Assembly: GCA_016866255.1 (NCBI GenBank)
Contig: VGMY01000010.1
Span: 1-64,000, forward strand
DNA length: 64,000 nucleotides
DNA from: Bacteroidota bacterium
Lineage (GTDB): Bacteria > Bacteroidota > Bacteroidia > Flavobacteriales_D > Crocinitomicaceae
Reading direction: 5' to 3'
In this document: positions 52,832 to 62,818 of the stretch, piece after piece
How the letters are laid out: each line of letters opens with the position of its first letter
How positions within the stretch are numbered: position 1 is the first letter of the stretch
Notes under the pieces: model-generated
Seen by the model: the letters and a program-made list of their open reading frames with translations, nothing else
What the model was told of the DNA's origin: nothing
Databases searched by the model: none
Position numbers and translations under genes: made by a program

Positions 52832-54187
52832 TTAGATGAAAAGAATCAACCATCCTGTTAAAATAAGCATATTGGAAGCGATGAGGATTGCAGCGGAGGG
52901 GGCATTTAACACCACTGCTTTTCCCTGAAACTCTTTGGTGAAGAAATGTAATAAAAGTTTGATATAAACAAAAGCCCCTAAAACAGCACTGAGAATAGCA
53001 GCAATTGCAAGAATAGGGTGTTCCATCAAAATATCCTGAATTAATAACAGTTTACCAAAAAAACCCGAAAACGGCGGAATCCCGCTTAATGACAGAAGCG
53101 AAAAGAGCAACGAAATTCCGATTAGTGGGTTGCGATATCCGATGCCTTTTAGTTCATCCACGTCATTTTCCTCATCGCTTGCATGTTGAGAAATCACCAG
53201 GAGAATCAAGGCACTCGCACTGTAGGCCAACAAAAAAATGACCATATTTCTACCTCCAAAATCGGCTCCTCTCATAATTGACAGAAGGGCAATTCCCGTA
53301 TTGCTGATGCCCGAGTAAGCCAAAAGGCGCTTCAGCGATTTTTGCTGAGTTGCTGAAAAGTAACCCAAAAACAGCGTCACCAGAATAATGGCGTAAAGAA
53401 CAATTTCCCAATAGGATTTTAAGTTTCCAAAAACCAACCCTATAAGTTGAACTAAAGCGAATAGGCCTGCTATTTTTACGGTGGTGGACATGTAGGCAAG
53501 CACCGGCTTTGAACTGCCGTCGTAAACATCTGCTGTCCAGAAATGGAAAGGGAAGGCCCCCACCTTAAATAGAAGGGCAGCAAGGATCATAAGAGAACCT
53601 GGAATCATAAGCTCCGGGGTGTACAATCCACTGAGTATTGCAAAGTTAATTTCGTTTAGTTTAAAACTTCCCGTGGCTCCGAACACAAGCGCAATTCCAA
53701 AAAGTAAAATGGCAGTTGCGAAAGAACCGGTAAAAAAGTACTTGAGAGCCGCCTCAGCTGAAGCCTGGTTTCCTTTGCGACTCCCTACTAAGACGTACAC
53801 GGGTATAGAGAGAATCTCCAATCCAATGAAAAACATGAAAAAATCGCGAAATCCAATTAAACATAGCCCTCCTGTCAACGAAAACATCATTAACGAGGTA
53901 AGATCCGCGTACTGTTGAGGCTCTTTAGATTGCGAACCATAACCGAATAACAAGACCAGCGCAGTCATGAATATGCACAGCAAACTCAATAAGATTCCAG
54001 TGCTGTCGTAGGCAAGACTAAAAAAGTAAGATTTCAAGATCGAAGAGTAGGTACCGTAGAAAAAAAACAACACAAATGCCCCCGTCAGACCGATTAAATT
54101 GGTCATCAACACTAACAGGGGTTTTTGGTACATGCCCAAGAAAAGCGAAATCAACCCCGAAATAAAAATTACAACGACCGAATCCAT
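52832..54187 (-). CDS. nuoN: NADH-quinone oxidoreductase subunit N
   Basis: 451 residues of an antiporter-like membrane subunit of complex I with about 13-14 spans. Conserved features: FFIGLEILSIPVYVLVG (Glu in TM5), LKYFFTGSFATAILLFG, VGAFPFHFWTADVYDGS and LLAYSGISNTGIALL. It contributes one proton channel. Last gene of the nuo series; shares one base with nuoM. Confidence 0.93.
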   Translation of the reverse strand: MDSVVVIFISGLISLFLGMYQKPLLVLMTNLIGLTGAFVLFFFYGTYSSILKSYFFSLAYDSTGILLSLLCIFMTALVLLFGYGSQSKEPQQYADLTSLMMFSLTGGLCLIGFRDFFMFFIGLEILSIPVYVLVGSRKGNQASAEAALKYFFTGSFATAILLFGIALVFGATGSFKLNEINFAILSGLYTPELMIPGSLMILAALLFKVGAFPFHFWTADVYDGSSKPVLAYMSTTVKIAGLFALVQLIGLVFGNLKSYWEIVLYAIILVTLFLGYFSATQQKSLKRLLAYSGISNTGIALLSIMRGADFGGRNMVIFLLAYSASALILLVISQHASDEENDVDELKGIGYRNPLIGISLLFSLLSLSGIPPFSGFFGKLLLIQDILMEHPILAIAAILSAVLGAFVYIKLLLHFFTKEFQGKAVVLNAPSAAILIASNMLILTGWLILFI

Positions 54188-55638
54188 TATTTAAGCAAGT
54201 TTGTGGTATCCTGAACCGATTCAAGCAAGTGTTGGATACTGGGTTTAATAAGTTGAAGGATTGCTTCAGGGTGAAGTCCCAAAAATAAGGTGAGGAGGGC
54301 AATAAGGGCAAATACCAATATTTCATTCCACTGAAGGTCTTCGGCGCTCGGTATTTTTGGTGCCCCCATACTGCTCATTTGGTAAGCACGAATCATGTAC
54401 ACAGCCCCAAGTACAAGCGTCAGTGAAGCCACAATACCAAGAACCATTTGATAATCGAAAACAGCCTTGATTAATAAAAATTCTCCAATAAAACCGGCAG
54501 TTAATGGAACAGATAAGGCAATAAGCACGGTAACTGCAAACCAAAATCCGTAACGAGGTGCCAATTTCGCAAGTCCCCCCATCTGTGTTAAATCGGAAGT
54601 TCCATAACGCTTGATGGCAATATCTGCCGCTAAAAATAATCCAACAGCAATTAAGCTATGATTGACTATTTGAAGGATGCTTCCCATAAGGGAATCGAAT
54701 GAAAAGATCATAATCCCTGCAGCTATCAGCCCCAGGTGACTTATGGAGGCAAAAGCAAATACTTTGCGAATATTATTTTCTCGAAGAGCAATAACCGCTC
54801 CGTACACAATTCCAATTAAACCTGCAATAATAACCGGTAACTGCCATAGGTCCAATGCAGCATAACTCAGTGGAATCATCCACTTGATCATTCCGAACAA
54901 GGCCATTTTCAGCATGATGGCCGATAAAAGCATGGTACCGGCCATGGGCGCTGTAGAGTAGGTCGGAGGTTGCCAGGTGTGAAAGGGAAATAGGGGTATT
55001 TTAATGGCGAAGGCAATTAGAAATCCTGAAAATATCCAGCATACGTATTGCGAAGGAACCGCGGCGTACATGAGTTTATGGTAGTCGTAACTTGGCGTAT
55101 AGGCTCCCCATGCAAGGATCGCCAACAACATAAATAACGACCCAAACAACGTGTACAGAAAGAAGGTCATCAGGTTTTTTTGATTTTCTTTGGCCCCGAA
55201 CCAATAGAGCATCAAGAACACGGGAATAAGCGTTAATTCCCAAAACATGTAAAATAAAATACCGTCCTCTGAGGCAAATACGCCGTTCAAACCAAATTGC
55301 ATCAAAAAAAGTAATCCGTTGAAGGAGGGCTTAGAGGATTCCTCGCGGTTCACGTTCGACAATGCAACTAAAAAAATCACCAAATTACTTAAACCCAACA
55401 TCAGAATTCCAAGCCCATCGACCGCCATGTTGAAGGTTAAGCCTAGCGCGAAGCTGCTGACGTTGTTGATAAAGTATTCTTTGATATCGGGTTCGAATTG
55501 AAGGAGTTTTATCAGAACAGCAACTAACGACGTTGTGGCAAAAATCAAAGTGCTCCATCTTGCCCAATGCCTTGGGATAAAAAAGGAGGCGATGCCAAAG
55601 AGTAAAGGAAGTGCGATTAGTTCCAAGTTAATGGGCAT
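54187..55638 (-). CDS. nuoM: NADH-quinone oxidoreductase subunit M
   Basis: 483 residues. FYMFWELTLIPVFLMLYWFG holds the TM5 Glu, KIPLFPFHTWQPPTYSTAP the TM7 Lys/His region, and AFASISHLGLI the TM8-9 Lys/His region. Antiporter-like proton-pumping subunit of the inner-membrane arm. Overlaps nuoL by 11 bases. Confidence 0.95.
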   Translation of the reverse strand: MPINLELIALPLLFGIASFFIPRHWARWSTLIFATTSLVAVLIKLLQFEPDIKEYFINNVSSFALGLTFNMAVDGLGILMLGLSNLVIFLVALSNVNREESSKPSFNGLLFLMQFGLNGVFASEDGILFYMFWELTLIPVFLMLYWFGAKENQKNLMTFFLYTLFGSLFMLLAILAWGAYTPSYDYHKLMYAAVPSQYVCWIFSGFLIAFAIKIPLFPFHTWQPPTYSTAPMAGTMLLSAIMLKMALFGMIKWMIPLSYAALDLWQLPVIIAGLIGIVYGAVIALRENNIRKVFAFASISHLGLIAAGIMIFSFDSLMGSILQIVNHSLIAVGLFLAADIAIKRYGTSDLTQMGGLAKLAPRYGFWFAVTVLIALSVPLTAGFIGEFLLIKAVFDYQMVLGIVASLTLVLGAVYMIRAYQMSSMGAPKIPSAEDLQWNEILVFALIALLTLFLGLHPEAILQLIKPSIQHLLESVQDTTNLLK

Positions 55639-57544
55639 TTAATAGGTAAAATACGATCAGCATTATCATGCCTGCGACCATCCAACTTAGGTAGGTTGAA
55701 ACACTGCCATTTTGAAGTTTTCTCAGGGTGTTTCCGGTCCAGCTTGTAAGCATTCCCAACCCTTGTATACCCGACTTGAATCCTTTTTGCTCAATGGTGT
55801 GATTCGCTTGAAATCCCAGCCACTCGACGGGTTTAACAATGATGAAGTCATATACTTCATCCCAATACAATTTTCGGTTGGATACTTTTTCCCAGCCGCT
55901 TAAGGCTGCGTCGGATTTGGCAATAGCACCCTTCTTCGCATATTGGTTAAACGCCCAGATCATTACGCCAACGCTCACCAGAGAAGCAAGCAACATAAGT
56001 CCTATTGTGGTCGTAAAATCAGGCATTTCGTGGGCAAAAGCGTGCAACCCGGGAGCACCTTGTAAATACACTGAAAGCCAGTGGGCGCTGTCGTGCAAGA
56101 ACAGCCCAGGAAGGTTGAGGACTCCCCCAAAAATGGAGAATACGGCAAGAATCATCAGAGGCACTGTCATCGTCCAAGGGCTCTCGTGTGCATGATCCCA
56201 AGTGCTTTGCGAACCGCGGTAGTTTCCATGGAAAGTAAGAAAATACAATCGAAACATGTAGATAGCCGTCATCGTGACGGAAATCATAATAATACCGTAC
56301 AACAGAGGATTGTGCTCGTACAAATGGCCGATAATTTCGTCTTTGGAGTAGAATCCTGACAGCAGTGGAAATCCACTAATGGCTAAGGTACCTATAAAAA
56401 ATGTCGCGTGTGTTATGGGCATTATTTTACGTAAACCTCCCATTTTCCGAATATCTTGTTCGTGGTGCATTCCGTGAATGACGCTACCGGAGCCCAAGAA
56501 TAGGAGTGCCTTGAAAAATGCGTGGGTGGTAACGTGAAAAATTGCGACGGTGTAGGCCCCAAGTCCTAGGGCCACTACCATGAGGCCCAACTGCGATACG
56601 GTAGAATAGGCCAATACTTTTTTAATATCGTTTTGACGAAGCGCCATAAAAGCAGCAAGACACGAGGTGGTAATCCCGATGTACAGAACGATATCTTTGG
56701 TCAGCGGTGCAAGTTCAAATAAAAAGTTGGATCGCGCCACGAGGTATATACCAGCTGTTACCATGGTTGCAGCGTGAATAAGCGCCGAAACAGGGGTGGG
56801 ACCGGCCATTGCATCAGGTAACCAGGTGAATAGGGGTATTTGAGCACTTTTTCCTGTAGCAGCTAAAAACAAGCATAAGGTTATGCCGATGGCCGGGAGG
56901 CTATTTAATGTTGAGTCCTTCGATAAACTGCCAGAAATTTCTAGAAAATTCAAAGTCCCAAACGAGGAAAGGAGTAAAAACAAAGCGAAGATAAGACCAG
57001 CGTCACCGATGCGGTTCATTACAAACGCTTTTCGGGCTGCAAGACTGTTTGCTATGCCCTTGACAGGATCGCTGTAATGAAACCCAATCAACAAGAAAGA
57101 ACAAATTCCAACTCCTTCCCAACCGAAAAATAATACAAAGTAGTTGCCGCCCAATACCAACAAAAGCATCGCAAAAATGAATAAGTTGAGGTAGGTGAAG
57201 AACTTATAATATCCTTCGTCTTCTTTCATGTAACCCATTGAAAAGAGGTGAATCAGGGTTCCGATTCCTGTAATAATCAACGACATCCACACGGATAATT
57301 GATCAACTAAGAAATTAAGTTCAAGCGAAAAACTGCTGAATTGCAGGATATTAGCCAAGGAGATTTGGATTGGTTCATGGATGCTGTTGAACAGTGCGAT
57401 AACCAACAGAAAAGCAGCAAACACAACTCCTGTCCCGATAGCTCCCGAAATATTTTTTGAAAGATTTTTTCCAAATACTCCATTCACTAAGCTGCCAAGT
57501 AGGGGCAGAAGTAAAAGGATGTAAACGAATGAAGCAATACCCAT
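55628..57544 (-). CDS. nuoL: NADH-quinone oxidoreductase subunit L
   Basis: 638 residues, the usual length. NYFVLFFGWEGVGICSFLLI, KSAQIPLFTWLPDAMAGPT, PVSALIHAATMVTAGIY and VLAYSTVSQLGLM are NuoL signatures. The C-terminal ~100 residues include the lateral helix. Outermost antiporter subunit of complex I. Starts 2 bases after nuoK ends. Confidence 0.96.
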   Translation of the reverse strand: MGIASFVYILLLLPLLGSLVNGVFGKNLSKNISGAIGTGVVFAAFLLVIALFNSIHEPIQISLANILQFSSFSLELNFLVDQLSVWMSLIITGIGTLIHLFSMGYMKEDEGYYKFFTYLNLFIFAMLLLVLGGNYFVLFFGWEGVGICSFLLIGFHYSDPVKGIANSLAARKAFVMNRIGDAGLIFALFLLLSSFGTLNFLEISGSLSKDSTLNSLPAIGITLCLFLAATGKSAQIPLFTWLPDAMAGPTPVSALIHAATMVTAGIYLVARSNFLFELAPLTKDIVLYIGITTSCLAAFMALRQNDIKKVLAYSTVSQLGLMVVALGLGAYTVAIFHVTTHAFFKALLFLGSGSVIHGMHHEQDIRKMGGLRKIMPITHATFFIGTLAISGFPLLSGFYSKDEIIGHLYEHNPLLYGIIMISVTMTAIYMFRLYFLTFHGNYRGSQSTWDHAHESPWTMTVPLMILAVFSIFGGVLNLPGLFLHDSAHWLSVYLQGAPGLHAFAHEMPDFTTTIGLMLLASLVSVGVMIWAFNQYAKKGAIAKSDAALSGWEKVSNRKLYWDEVYDFIIVKPVEWLGFQANHTIEQKGFKSGIQGLGMLTSWTGNTLRKLQNGSVSTYLSWMVAGMIMLIVFYLLNAH

Positions 57545-57546
57545 GG

Positions 57547-57864
57547 CTAGCCTTTAAGTTTGTTGAAAATTCCTGTATCAATCGATCTAAGTTGGCGATA
57601 GCCCAATATTATTATTGATAAACCGACCGTTGCTTCAGCGGCCGCAACGACAATGATGAAAAATACGAATATCTGCGCATCCGCATTGTTGTAATAACTG
57701 GAAAACGTTACCATTAACAAATTCACTGAGTTTAACATGAGCTCGATGCACATTAAAAGAACAATCATGTTTCTGCGTATCATAACTCCAAACACACCGA
57801 TGGTGAAAAGCAGGATGGCAAGAATCACGTAAAAATCGGTATTAATAGGAGTTGATGAGGTCAT
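57547..57864 (-). CDS. nuoK: NADH-quinone oxidoreductase subunit K
   Basis: 105 residues, three spans. The ATG at 57864 is chosen over an upstream TTG (57897) that would overlap nuoJ by 32 bases. MIRRNMIVLLMCIELMLNSVNL holds the two conserved Glu positions of the proton path (the second in EATVGLSI). Directly follows nuoJ. Confidence 0.94.
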   Translation of the reverse strand: MTSSTPINTDFYVILAILLFTIGVFGVMIRRNMIVLLMCIELMLNSVNLLMVTFSSYYNNADAQIFVFFIIVVAAAEATVGLSIIILGYRQLRSIDTGIFNKLKG

Positions 57865-57865
57865 A

Positions 57866-58381
57866 TTAATCAATGGTTTGTTTTTCTCGTTTGGCAAGTA
57901 ATATAGCCCCTACCATCGCGGAAATAAATAAAATACTGGAAATTTCAAAGGGAACCACGTATTTCGTAAATAATGCATTACCAAGGCTTTGAACCAATCC
58001 CACGTTATTTATGCCTACCATATCACCGGGTCTTGATATCAAAACAATGTCTTTTAAGGCAGCTATGATTACGACAAATAGGGTTCCTGCTGAGATGCCT
58101 GCGATCACCCAGGTTAAACGCGGAGTTTTGGGTTCCGTTTCCTTGTTGAGGTTTAGCATCATCAAAACAAACAGAAATAATACCATGATGGCCCCTGCAT
58201 ACACGATCAGATTTACTATGGCCAAAAACTGTGCATTCATCATAATGTACAGGCCAGAGATGAAAAAGAAGGTTAATACCAAATACAGTACACTGCGCAC
58301 AGGGTGTTTGCTGATAACCACCATAATTGCTGATGCAACCGTGAGGGCACCGAGTATTTGAGTAAGGAGCATTGCCATCAT
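57866..58381 (-). CDS. nuoJ: NADH-quinone oxidoreductase subunit J
   Basis: 171 residues, five spans. NLIVYAGAIMVLFLFVLMML is the conserved TM3 region with the pi-bulge Tyr/Gly. ATG overlaps the nuoI stop (ATGA). Confidence 0.93.
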   Translation of the reverse strand: MMAMLLTQILGALTVASAIMVVISKHPVRSVLYLVLTFFFISGLYIMMNAQFLAIVNLIVYAGAIMVLFLFVLMMLNLNKETEPKTPRLTWVIAGISAGTLFVVIIAALKDIVLISRPGDMVGINNVGLVQSLGNALFTKYVVPFEISSILFISAMVGAILLAKREKQTID

Positions 58382-58920
58382 ATCTTGGTTCGTTTTCCGG
58401 TGAATTGCCGTTTGGTAATGTCAATGCGATTGTCTACGGACTCGACCAATTTGTCTTTTCCATAAATAAATTCATCACGCTCGAATTGAGTGGGAACCAA
58501 ACGATCGGTTAAAAATACAGCTTCTTTAGGACAGGCCTCCTCGCACAACCCACAAAAAATGCAACGAAGCATATTGATTTCATAAGTCACTGCATATTTT
58601 TCTTCGCGGTACAAGTGCATTTGGTCTTTGGTTCGTTCAGCCGATGTCATGGTAATTGCCTCGGCTGGACAAGCTACAGCACACAGACCACAGGCCGTGC
58701 AATTTTCGCGCCCTTGTTCATCGCGTTTAAGCACGTGCATCCCCCGGTAAATCGGTGCAAATGTTCGGGTCTCCTCAGGGTATTTAACGGTTTTTCGTCG
58801 TTTTAACATGTGTTTCAGCGTGACCATCATCCCTTTCAAAATAGCGGGTATGTACAGTTTTTCCATGAAGGTCATGGGTTTGTCTGAAACAACTTTTTTT
58901 CTATTGGTAAGTGACTCCAT
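58378..58920 (-). CDS. nuoI: NADH-quinone oxidoreductase subunit I (2x[4Fe-4S])
   Basis: 180 residues from the ATG at 58920; a TTG 9 bases earlier is less likely. Two ferredoxin motifs, CTACGLCAVACPAEAI and CIFCGLCEEACPKEAVF, bind clusters N6a and N6b that carry electrons towards quinone. The N-terminal extension is amphipathic. Confidence 0.96.
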   Translation of the reverse strand: MESLTNRKKVVSDKPMTFMEKLYIPAILKGMMVTLKHMLKRRKTVKYPEETRTFAPIYRGMHVLKRDEQGRENCTACGLCAVACPAEAITMTSAERTKDQMHLYREEKYAVTYEINMLRCIFCGLCEEACPKEAVFLTDRLVPTQFERDEFIYGKDKLVESVDNRIDITKRQFTGKRTKI

Positions 58921-58929
58921 AGCGAACAA

Positions 58930-59964
58930 TTAAAACCAATTATGATAAAATGCTACAACGAATCCGGTAACTAACATATTCACGAGAGCAATGGGGATCA
59001 ATACTTTCCAACCTAAATGCATCAGTTGGTCGAAACGAAAACGAGGTATGGTCCAGCGAATCCACATAAATACAAAAATTAATAGGAAAATTTTGACAAA
59101 AAAGACAGCGACGCCGATAAGCGCTAATAAATTTGGGCTATTCGTTAAAGCGTCCATTCCGGGAAAATTATACCCTCCAAAAAATAAAATCGCCATAATG
59201 GCCGAAGATACAAACATCGCCACGTATTCTGAAAACAAAAACAATCCGAGTTTCATAGAACTGTATTCGGTATGATAGCCACCAATAAGTTCATTCTCGC
59301 ATTCCGGCAAATCGAAAGGTGCTCGGTTCGTCTCTGCCAATGCACAGATGAAAAAAACAATAAACGCAACAGGTTGGTACCAAATGTTCCAATTCATAGC
59401 ATGTTGGCTTTCAACGATTGCCCTTAGGTCAAGGCTTCCTGAAATCATAATGACCGTAATGGCAGAAATTCCCATGGCCAGCTCGTAAGAAATCATCTGT
59501 GAGGATGCGCGAATAGCACCAAATAAAGAGTATTTATTATTCGATGCCCAGCCGCCAATCATTATTCCATAAACACCTATGGATATAATGCCAAAAGCAA
59601 ATAAAATGCCAATGTTGATTTCGGCAACTTGAAGGGAAATTTGTCGACCGAATAAGAGCAAGTTTGGTCCCCAAGGAATAATGGCACTGGTAATCAAGGA
59701 GGTAAACATCGCAATTCCGGGCCCAAGGATAAATAGCCAACGGTCTGCATTTGATGGGGCAAAATCTTCTTTCATGAACATTTTCACGCCATCGGCGATG
59801 GGTTGTAATATACCGAAGGGCCCAGCTCGATCGGGACCAACGCGATCCTGAATCCATGCAGCGAGCTTTCGTTCAAAATACGTTTGATAGGCAGCAATTC
59901 CCAGAGAGATTACAAAAAGCAATAAGACAAGAACCAATTTATCAATCCAGTAAAAAGTCTCCAT
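58930..59964 (-). CDS. nuoH: NADH-quinone oxidoreductase subunit H
   Basis: 344 residues, eight spans. YFERKLAAWIQDRVGPDRAG at ~28-47 and NRAPFDLPECENELIGGYHTEYSS in the middle loop line the quinone chamber. Membrane anchor of the peripheral arm. The start shares one base with the nuoG stop. Confidence 0.96.
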   Translation of the reverse strand: METFYWIDKLVLVLLLFVISLGIAAYQTYFERKLAAWIQDRVGPDRAGPFGILQPIADGVKMFMKEDFAPSNADRWLFILGPGIAMFTSLITSAIIPWGPNLLLFGRQISLQVAEINIGILFAFGIISIGVYGIMIGGWASNNKYSLFGAIRASSQMISYELAMGISAITVIMISGSLDLRAIVESQHAMNWNIWYQPVAFIVFFICALAETNRAPFDLPECENELIGGYHTEYSSMKLGLFLFSEYVAMFVSSAIMAILFFGGYNFPGMDALTNSPNLLALIGVAVFFVKIFLLIFVFMWIRWTIPRFRFDQLMHLGWKVLIPIALVNMLVTGFVVAFYHNWF

Positions 59965-60926
59965 TATGAAATGCGTTTTACGGGTTTATCGATGGTTGTA
60001 GCATATTTCCCCTGCGAAATTACCGATTGCCGATTGATGACGCGTGGACCAAGGACATTCCAATCGGTGACCTCTTTTTTCTCGAATCGGCAGTCGTTGC
60101 ATAACCAGGCGGTTTTTTGTTCAATTTCCTCAACTTCTCCAAACTGATCTTTGCGAGCAGTTACGCGGTATATTTCATTTCCGAACATCCAAACCACAGC
60201 TTTACCACAGCATTTTGAACATGATCTTTCCGCCTCCATGGGTTTCAGGAACCAAACTCTGCTTTTGAACCGAAAGGTTCGGTCAGTGAGCGCACCAACA
60301 GGGCAAACATCAATCATGTTACCGGAGAAATCGTTATCCACTGCCTGCTCGATGTAGGTAGATATTTCGGCATGTTCCCCGCGATGCAGTACTCCATGAA
60401 CCCGCTTGTCGGTGAGTTGATTGGCAACGTAAACGCAGCGGTAGCACAGGATGCAACGGTTCATATGTAATTTGATTTTATTCCCAATGTCGATGGGCTC
60501 AAATATCCTCCGATCCTCTTCGTAGCGAGTTTTGGCGCTGCCGTGTTCGTAGCCTAAGTCTTGCAAATGGCATTCCCCTGCTTGATCACAAATAGGACAA
60601 TCTAAGGGGTGATTGGCTAGAAGAAATTCTACCACTCCTCCCCGGTTGTCGTGTACGCGTTGGCTGCTCTTATTGTTCACCACCATACCATCCTGAACCG
60701 GCGTGGAACAGGAAGCAACAAGTTTCGGCATTGGTCGGGGATCCGCGGCAGAGCCTGCGGCAACTTCAACGAGGCATGTGCGACATTTTCCACCAGTACC
60801 CGGTAGTTTGCTGTAGTAGCACATGGCAGGAGGAACAACGTCACCACCGATTTGCCGAGCGGCATTGAGAATCGTTGTTCCGGGTTCTACCGAGACTTCA
60901 ACGCCATCTATTGTAACTTTTACCAT
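59964..60926 (-). CDS. nuoG: Short NuoG-type iron-sulfur subunit of complex I
   Basis: 320 residues. The N-terminal ferredoxin part has CYYSKLPGTGGKCRTCLVEV for the [2Fe-2S] cluster, HPLDCPICDQAGEC for the His-Cys3 cluster and CILCYRCVYV...CPVGALTD for the next [4Fe-4S]. It then has CSKCC and WLCNDC and stops. The ~450-residue molybdopterin-like domain of enteric NuoG is absent, as is usual in Bacteroidota, so this is a normal short form, not a truncation. Confidence 0.9.
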   Translation of the reverse strand: MVKVTIDGVEVSVEPGTTILNAARQIGGDVVPPAMCYYSKLPGTGGKCRTCLVEVAAGSAADPRPMPKLVASCSTPVQDGMVVNNKSSQRVHDNRGGVVEFLLANHPLDCPICDQAGECHLQDLGYEHGSAKTRYEEDRRIFEPIDIGNKIKLHMNRCILCYRCVYVANQLTDKRVHGVLHRGEHAEISTYIEQAVDNDFSGNMIDVCPVGALTDRTFRFKSRVWFLKPMEAERSCSKCCGKAVVWMFGNEIYRVTARKDQFGEVEEIEQKTAWLCNDCRFEKKEVTDWNVLGPRVINRQSVISQGKYATTIDKPVKRIS

Positions 60927-60935
60927 ACCTAAATA

Positions 60936-62279
60936 TTATGCAACAAGGGGTTGCTGAATTAAACCGTAATTTCTGATCTGGGCCTCTTCGGGATGGGTAA
61001 CATGCCATTCGAATTCATCGCGGAAGTGCCGAATTGCAGCAGCAACGGGCCAAGCAGCGGCGTCTCCTAACGGACAAATCGTATTCCCTTCGATTTTTTT
61101 ATTAATGTCTGCGAGTAAATCGATATCGCGCAGGTGACCCTTACCGGTTTCTAATCGGTGCAATACTTTTTCCATCCAGCCGGTTCCCTCACGACAAGGA
61201 GAGCACTGGCCGCACGACTCGTGGGCATAAAAGCGGGTAAAGTTCCAGGTGTTCCTCACGATGCATTGATCTTCATCGAAAACAATGAAGCCTCCTGAAC
61301 CCAACATGGATCCACTTTGGAAACCTCCATCGGCCAAACTCTCATAGGTCATTAAGCGCTGTTCACCGGCAGCGGTTTTAGTCACCAGGTGGTGGGGTAG
61401 AATGGGAACAGAGGAACCTCCGGGAACACATGCTTTGAGTTTCTTTCCTTTCGCAATTCCCCGACAGTAATTATCGCCGTAAATGAACTCTTCTACGCTC
61501 AACCCTAATTCTATTTCATACACCCCCGGACGCTCTAGGTTACCACACGCTGATACGAGCTTGGTGCCCGTGCTTTTACCGATTCCAATGGAAGCGTAGG
61601 CGTCACCACCGTCGCGTACAATAGGCACAACAGCGGCTATGGACTCCACATTGTTAACTACCGTAGGACTGGCCCACAGACCTTTCACAGCAGGAAACGG
61701 AGGTTTGATTCTTGGATTGCCTCGTTTTCCCTCCAAGGATTCCAACAAGGCGGTTTCTTCCCCGCATATGTAAGCACCTCCTCCAGGAGTGATGACAAGG
61801 TCGTGGTCGAAACCACTTCCGAAAATATTCTTTCCTAAATACCCTTTCGCATAGGCTTCGTTAATGGCATTCTGCAAAATTTCGAGCACGTACATGAACT
61901 CGCCGCGTATGTAAATGTAGGAAGTTTTTGCCCCCAGCGCGTAGGAGGATAAAATCATCCCTTCCACCAACAAGTGGGGAATTTTTTCCATTAAATATCG
62001 GTCTTTAAAGGTTCCGGGCTCCGACTCATCGGCATTGCAAACGAGGTATCTGGGAATTCCTTCAGGCTTTGCTAAAAAGGACCATTTTAACCCTGTTGGA
62101 AAACCTGCGCCACCTCGTCCTCTTAGGCCTGATTTTTTAACTTCCTCTACAACCTCGTCAGGGCTCATTTTTTGGAGCGCTTTTTTTAAGGAGGCATAGC
62201 CCCCGTGTTTGACATAGGCATCAATTCCCTGAATTCCGGGAACGTCTAAATGTTCTAAAAGTAATTTTCTGTTTGTCAT
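60936..62279 (-). CDS. nuoF: NADH-quinone oxidoreductase subunit F
   Basis: 447 residues. GLRGRGGAGFPTGLKW at ~51-66 binds NADH/FMN, YICGEETALLESLEGKRG follows, and SCGQCSPCREGTGW plus TICPLGDAAAWP ligate cluster N3. Site of NADH oxidation. Overlaps nuoE by four bases. Confidence 0.97.
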   Translation of the reverse strand: MTNRKLLLEHLDVPGIQGIDAYVKHGGYASLKKALQKMSPDEVVEEVKKSGLRGRGGAGFPTGLKWSFLAKPEGIPRYLVCNADESEPGTFKDRYLMEKIPHLLVEGMILSSYALGAKTSYIYIRGEFMYVLEILQNAINEAYAKGYLGKNIFGSGFDHDLVITPGGGAYICGEETALLESLEGKRGNPRIKPPFPAVKGLWASPTVVNNVESIAAVVPIVRDGGDAYASIGIGKSTGTKLVSACGNLERPGVYEIELGLSVEEFIYGDNYCRGIAKGKKLKACVPGGSSVPILPHHLVTKTAAGEQRLMTYESLADGGFQSGSMLGSGGFIVFDEDQCIVRNTWNFTRFYAHESCGQCSPCREGTGWMEKVLHRLETGKGHLRDIDLLADINKKIEGNTICPLGDAAAWPVAAAIRHFRDEFEWHVTHPEEAQIRNYGLIQQPLVA

Positions 62280-62815
62280 AAGGCTCCCGGTTTTATTTCA
62301 CCTCTTTGGTATTGTTCAATTAAGGAATCTATTTTTTCTGGGGTTAGGTGTTCGTGAAAACGATGACGACATTGTAAGAGAGGACCATAACCGCAACCTC
62401 CCAAACACTCAGCGGTTTTTAAGGTAAAAAGCCCGTCTTTGGTGGTTTCCCCAATTCCAATATTTAGCTTGTGGCCAATGTACTCGATCAATTGGTCGCT
62501 TCCCACCAACATACAGGGGCCTGTTCGGCACACTTCAAAAACGTATTTTCCAACGGGTTCCAAGTGAAACATCGTGTAAAAGGTAGCCACCTCGTAAACT
62601 TCGATCGGCTCAACACGGAGAATTTCTGCAATTTGATCCATGGAATGTACGCTAAGCCAACCAAATTCAGCTTGCGCTAAATGAAGGATTTTTAAAATCG
62701 CACTTTTTTCTTTTCCTTCCGGAAAGCAGTTTTTGGCTTCCTCCATTTTGGCAATTAATTCCGCCGAAAATTGGGTTGTCCCTTCGGTAGTAACGACTTT
62801 TTTTGATTCTTTCAT
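62276..62815 (-). CDS. nuoE: NADH-quinone oxidoreductase subunit E
   Basis: 179 residues, thioredoxin-like [2Fe-2S] subunit. Ligands: CRTGPC and ECLGGCGYGP. YEVATFYTMFHLEPVG is the family signature. Partner of NuoF in the NADH-oxidising module. Confidence 0.96.
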   Translation of the reverse strand: MKESKKVVTTEGTTQFSAELIAKMEEAKNCFPEGKEKSAILKILHLAQAEFGWLSVHSMDQIAEILRVEPIEVYEVATFYTMFHLEPVGKYVFEVCRTGPCMLVGSDQLIEYIGHKLNIGIGETTKDGLFTLKTAECLGGCGYGPLLQCRHRFHEHLTPEKIDSLIEQYQRGEIKPGAL

Positions 62816-62818
62816 ACC

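Noticed and set aside
59964..60926. Truncated or frameshifted nuoG
   Set aside because: The short iron-sulfur-only form is normal in Bacteroidota complex I and the flanking genes are intact with a 1-base overlap.
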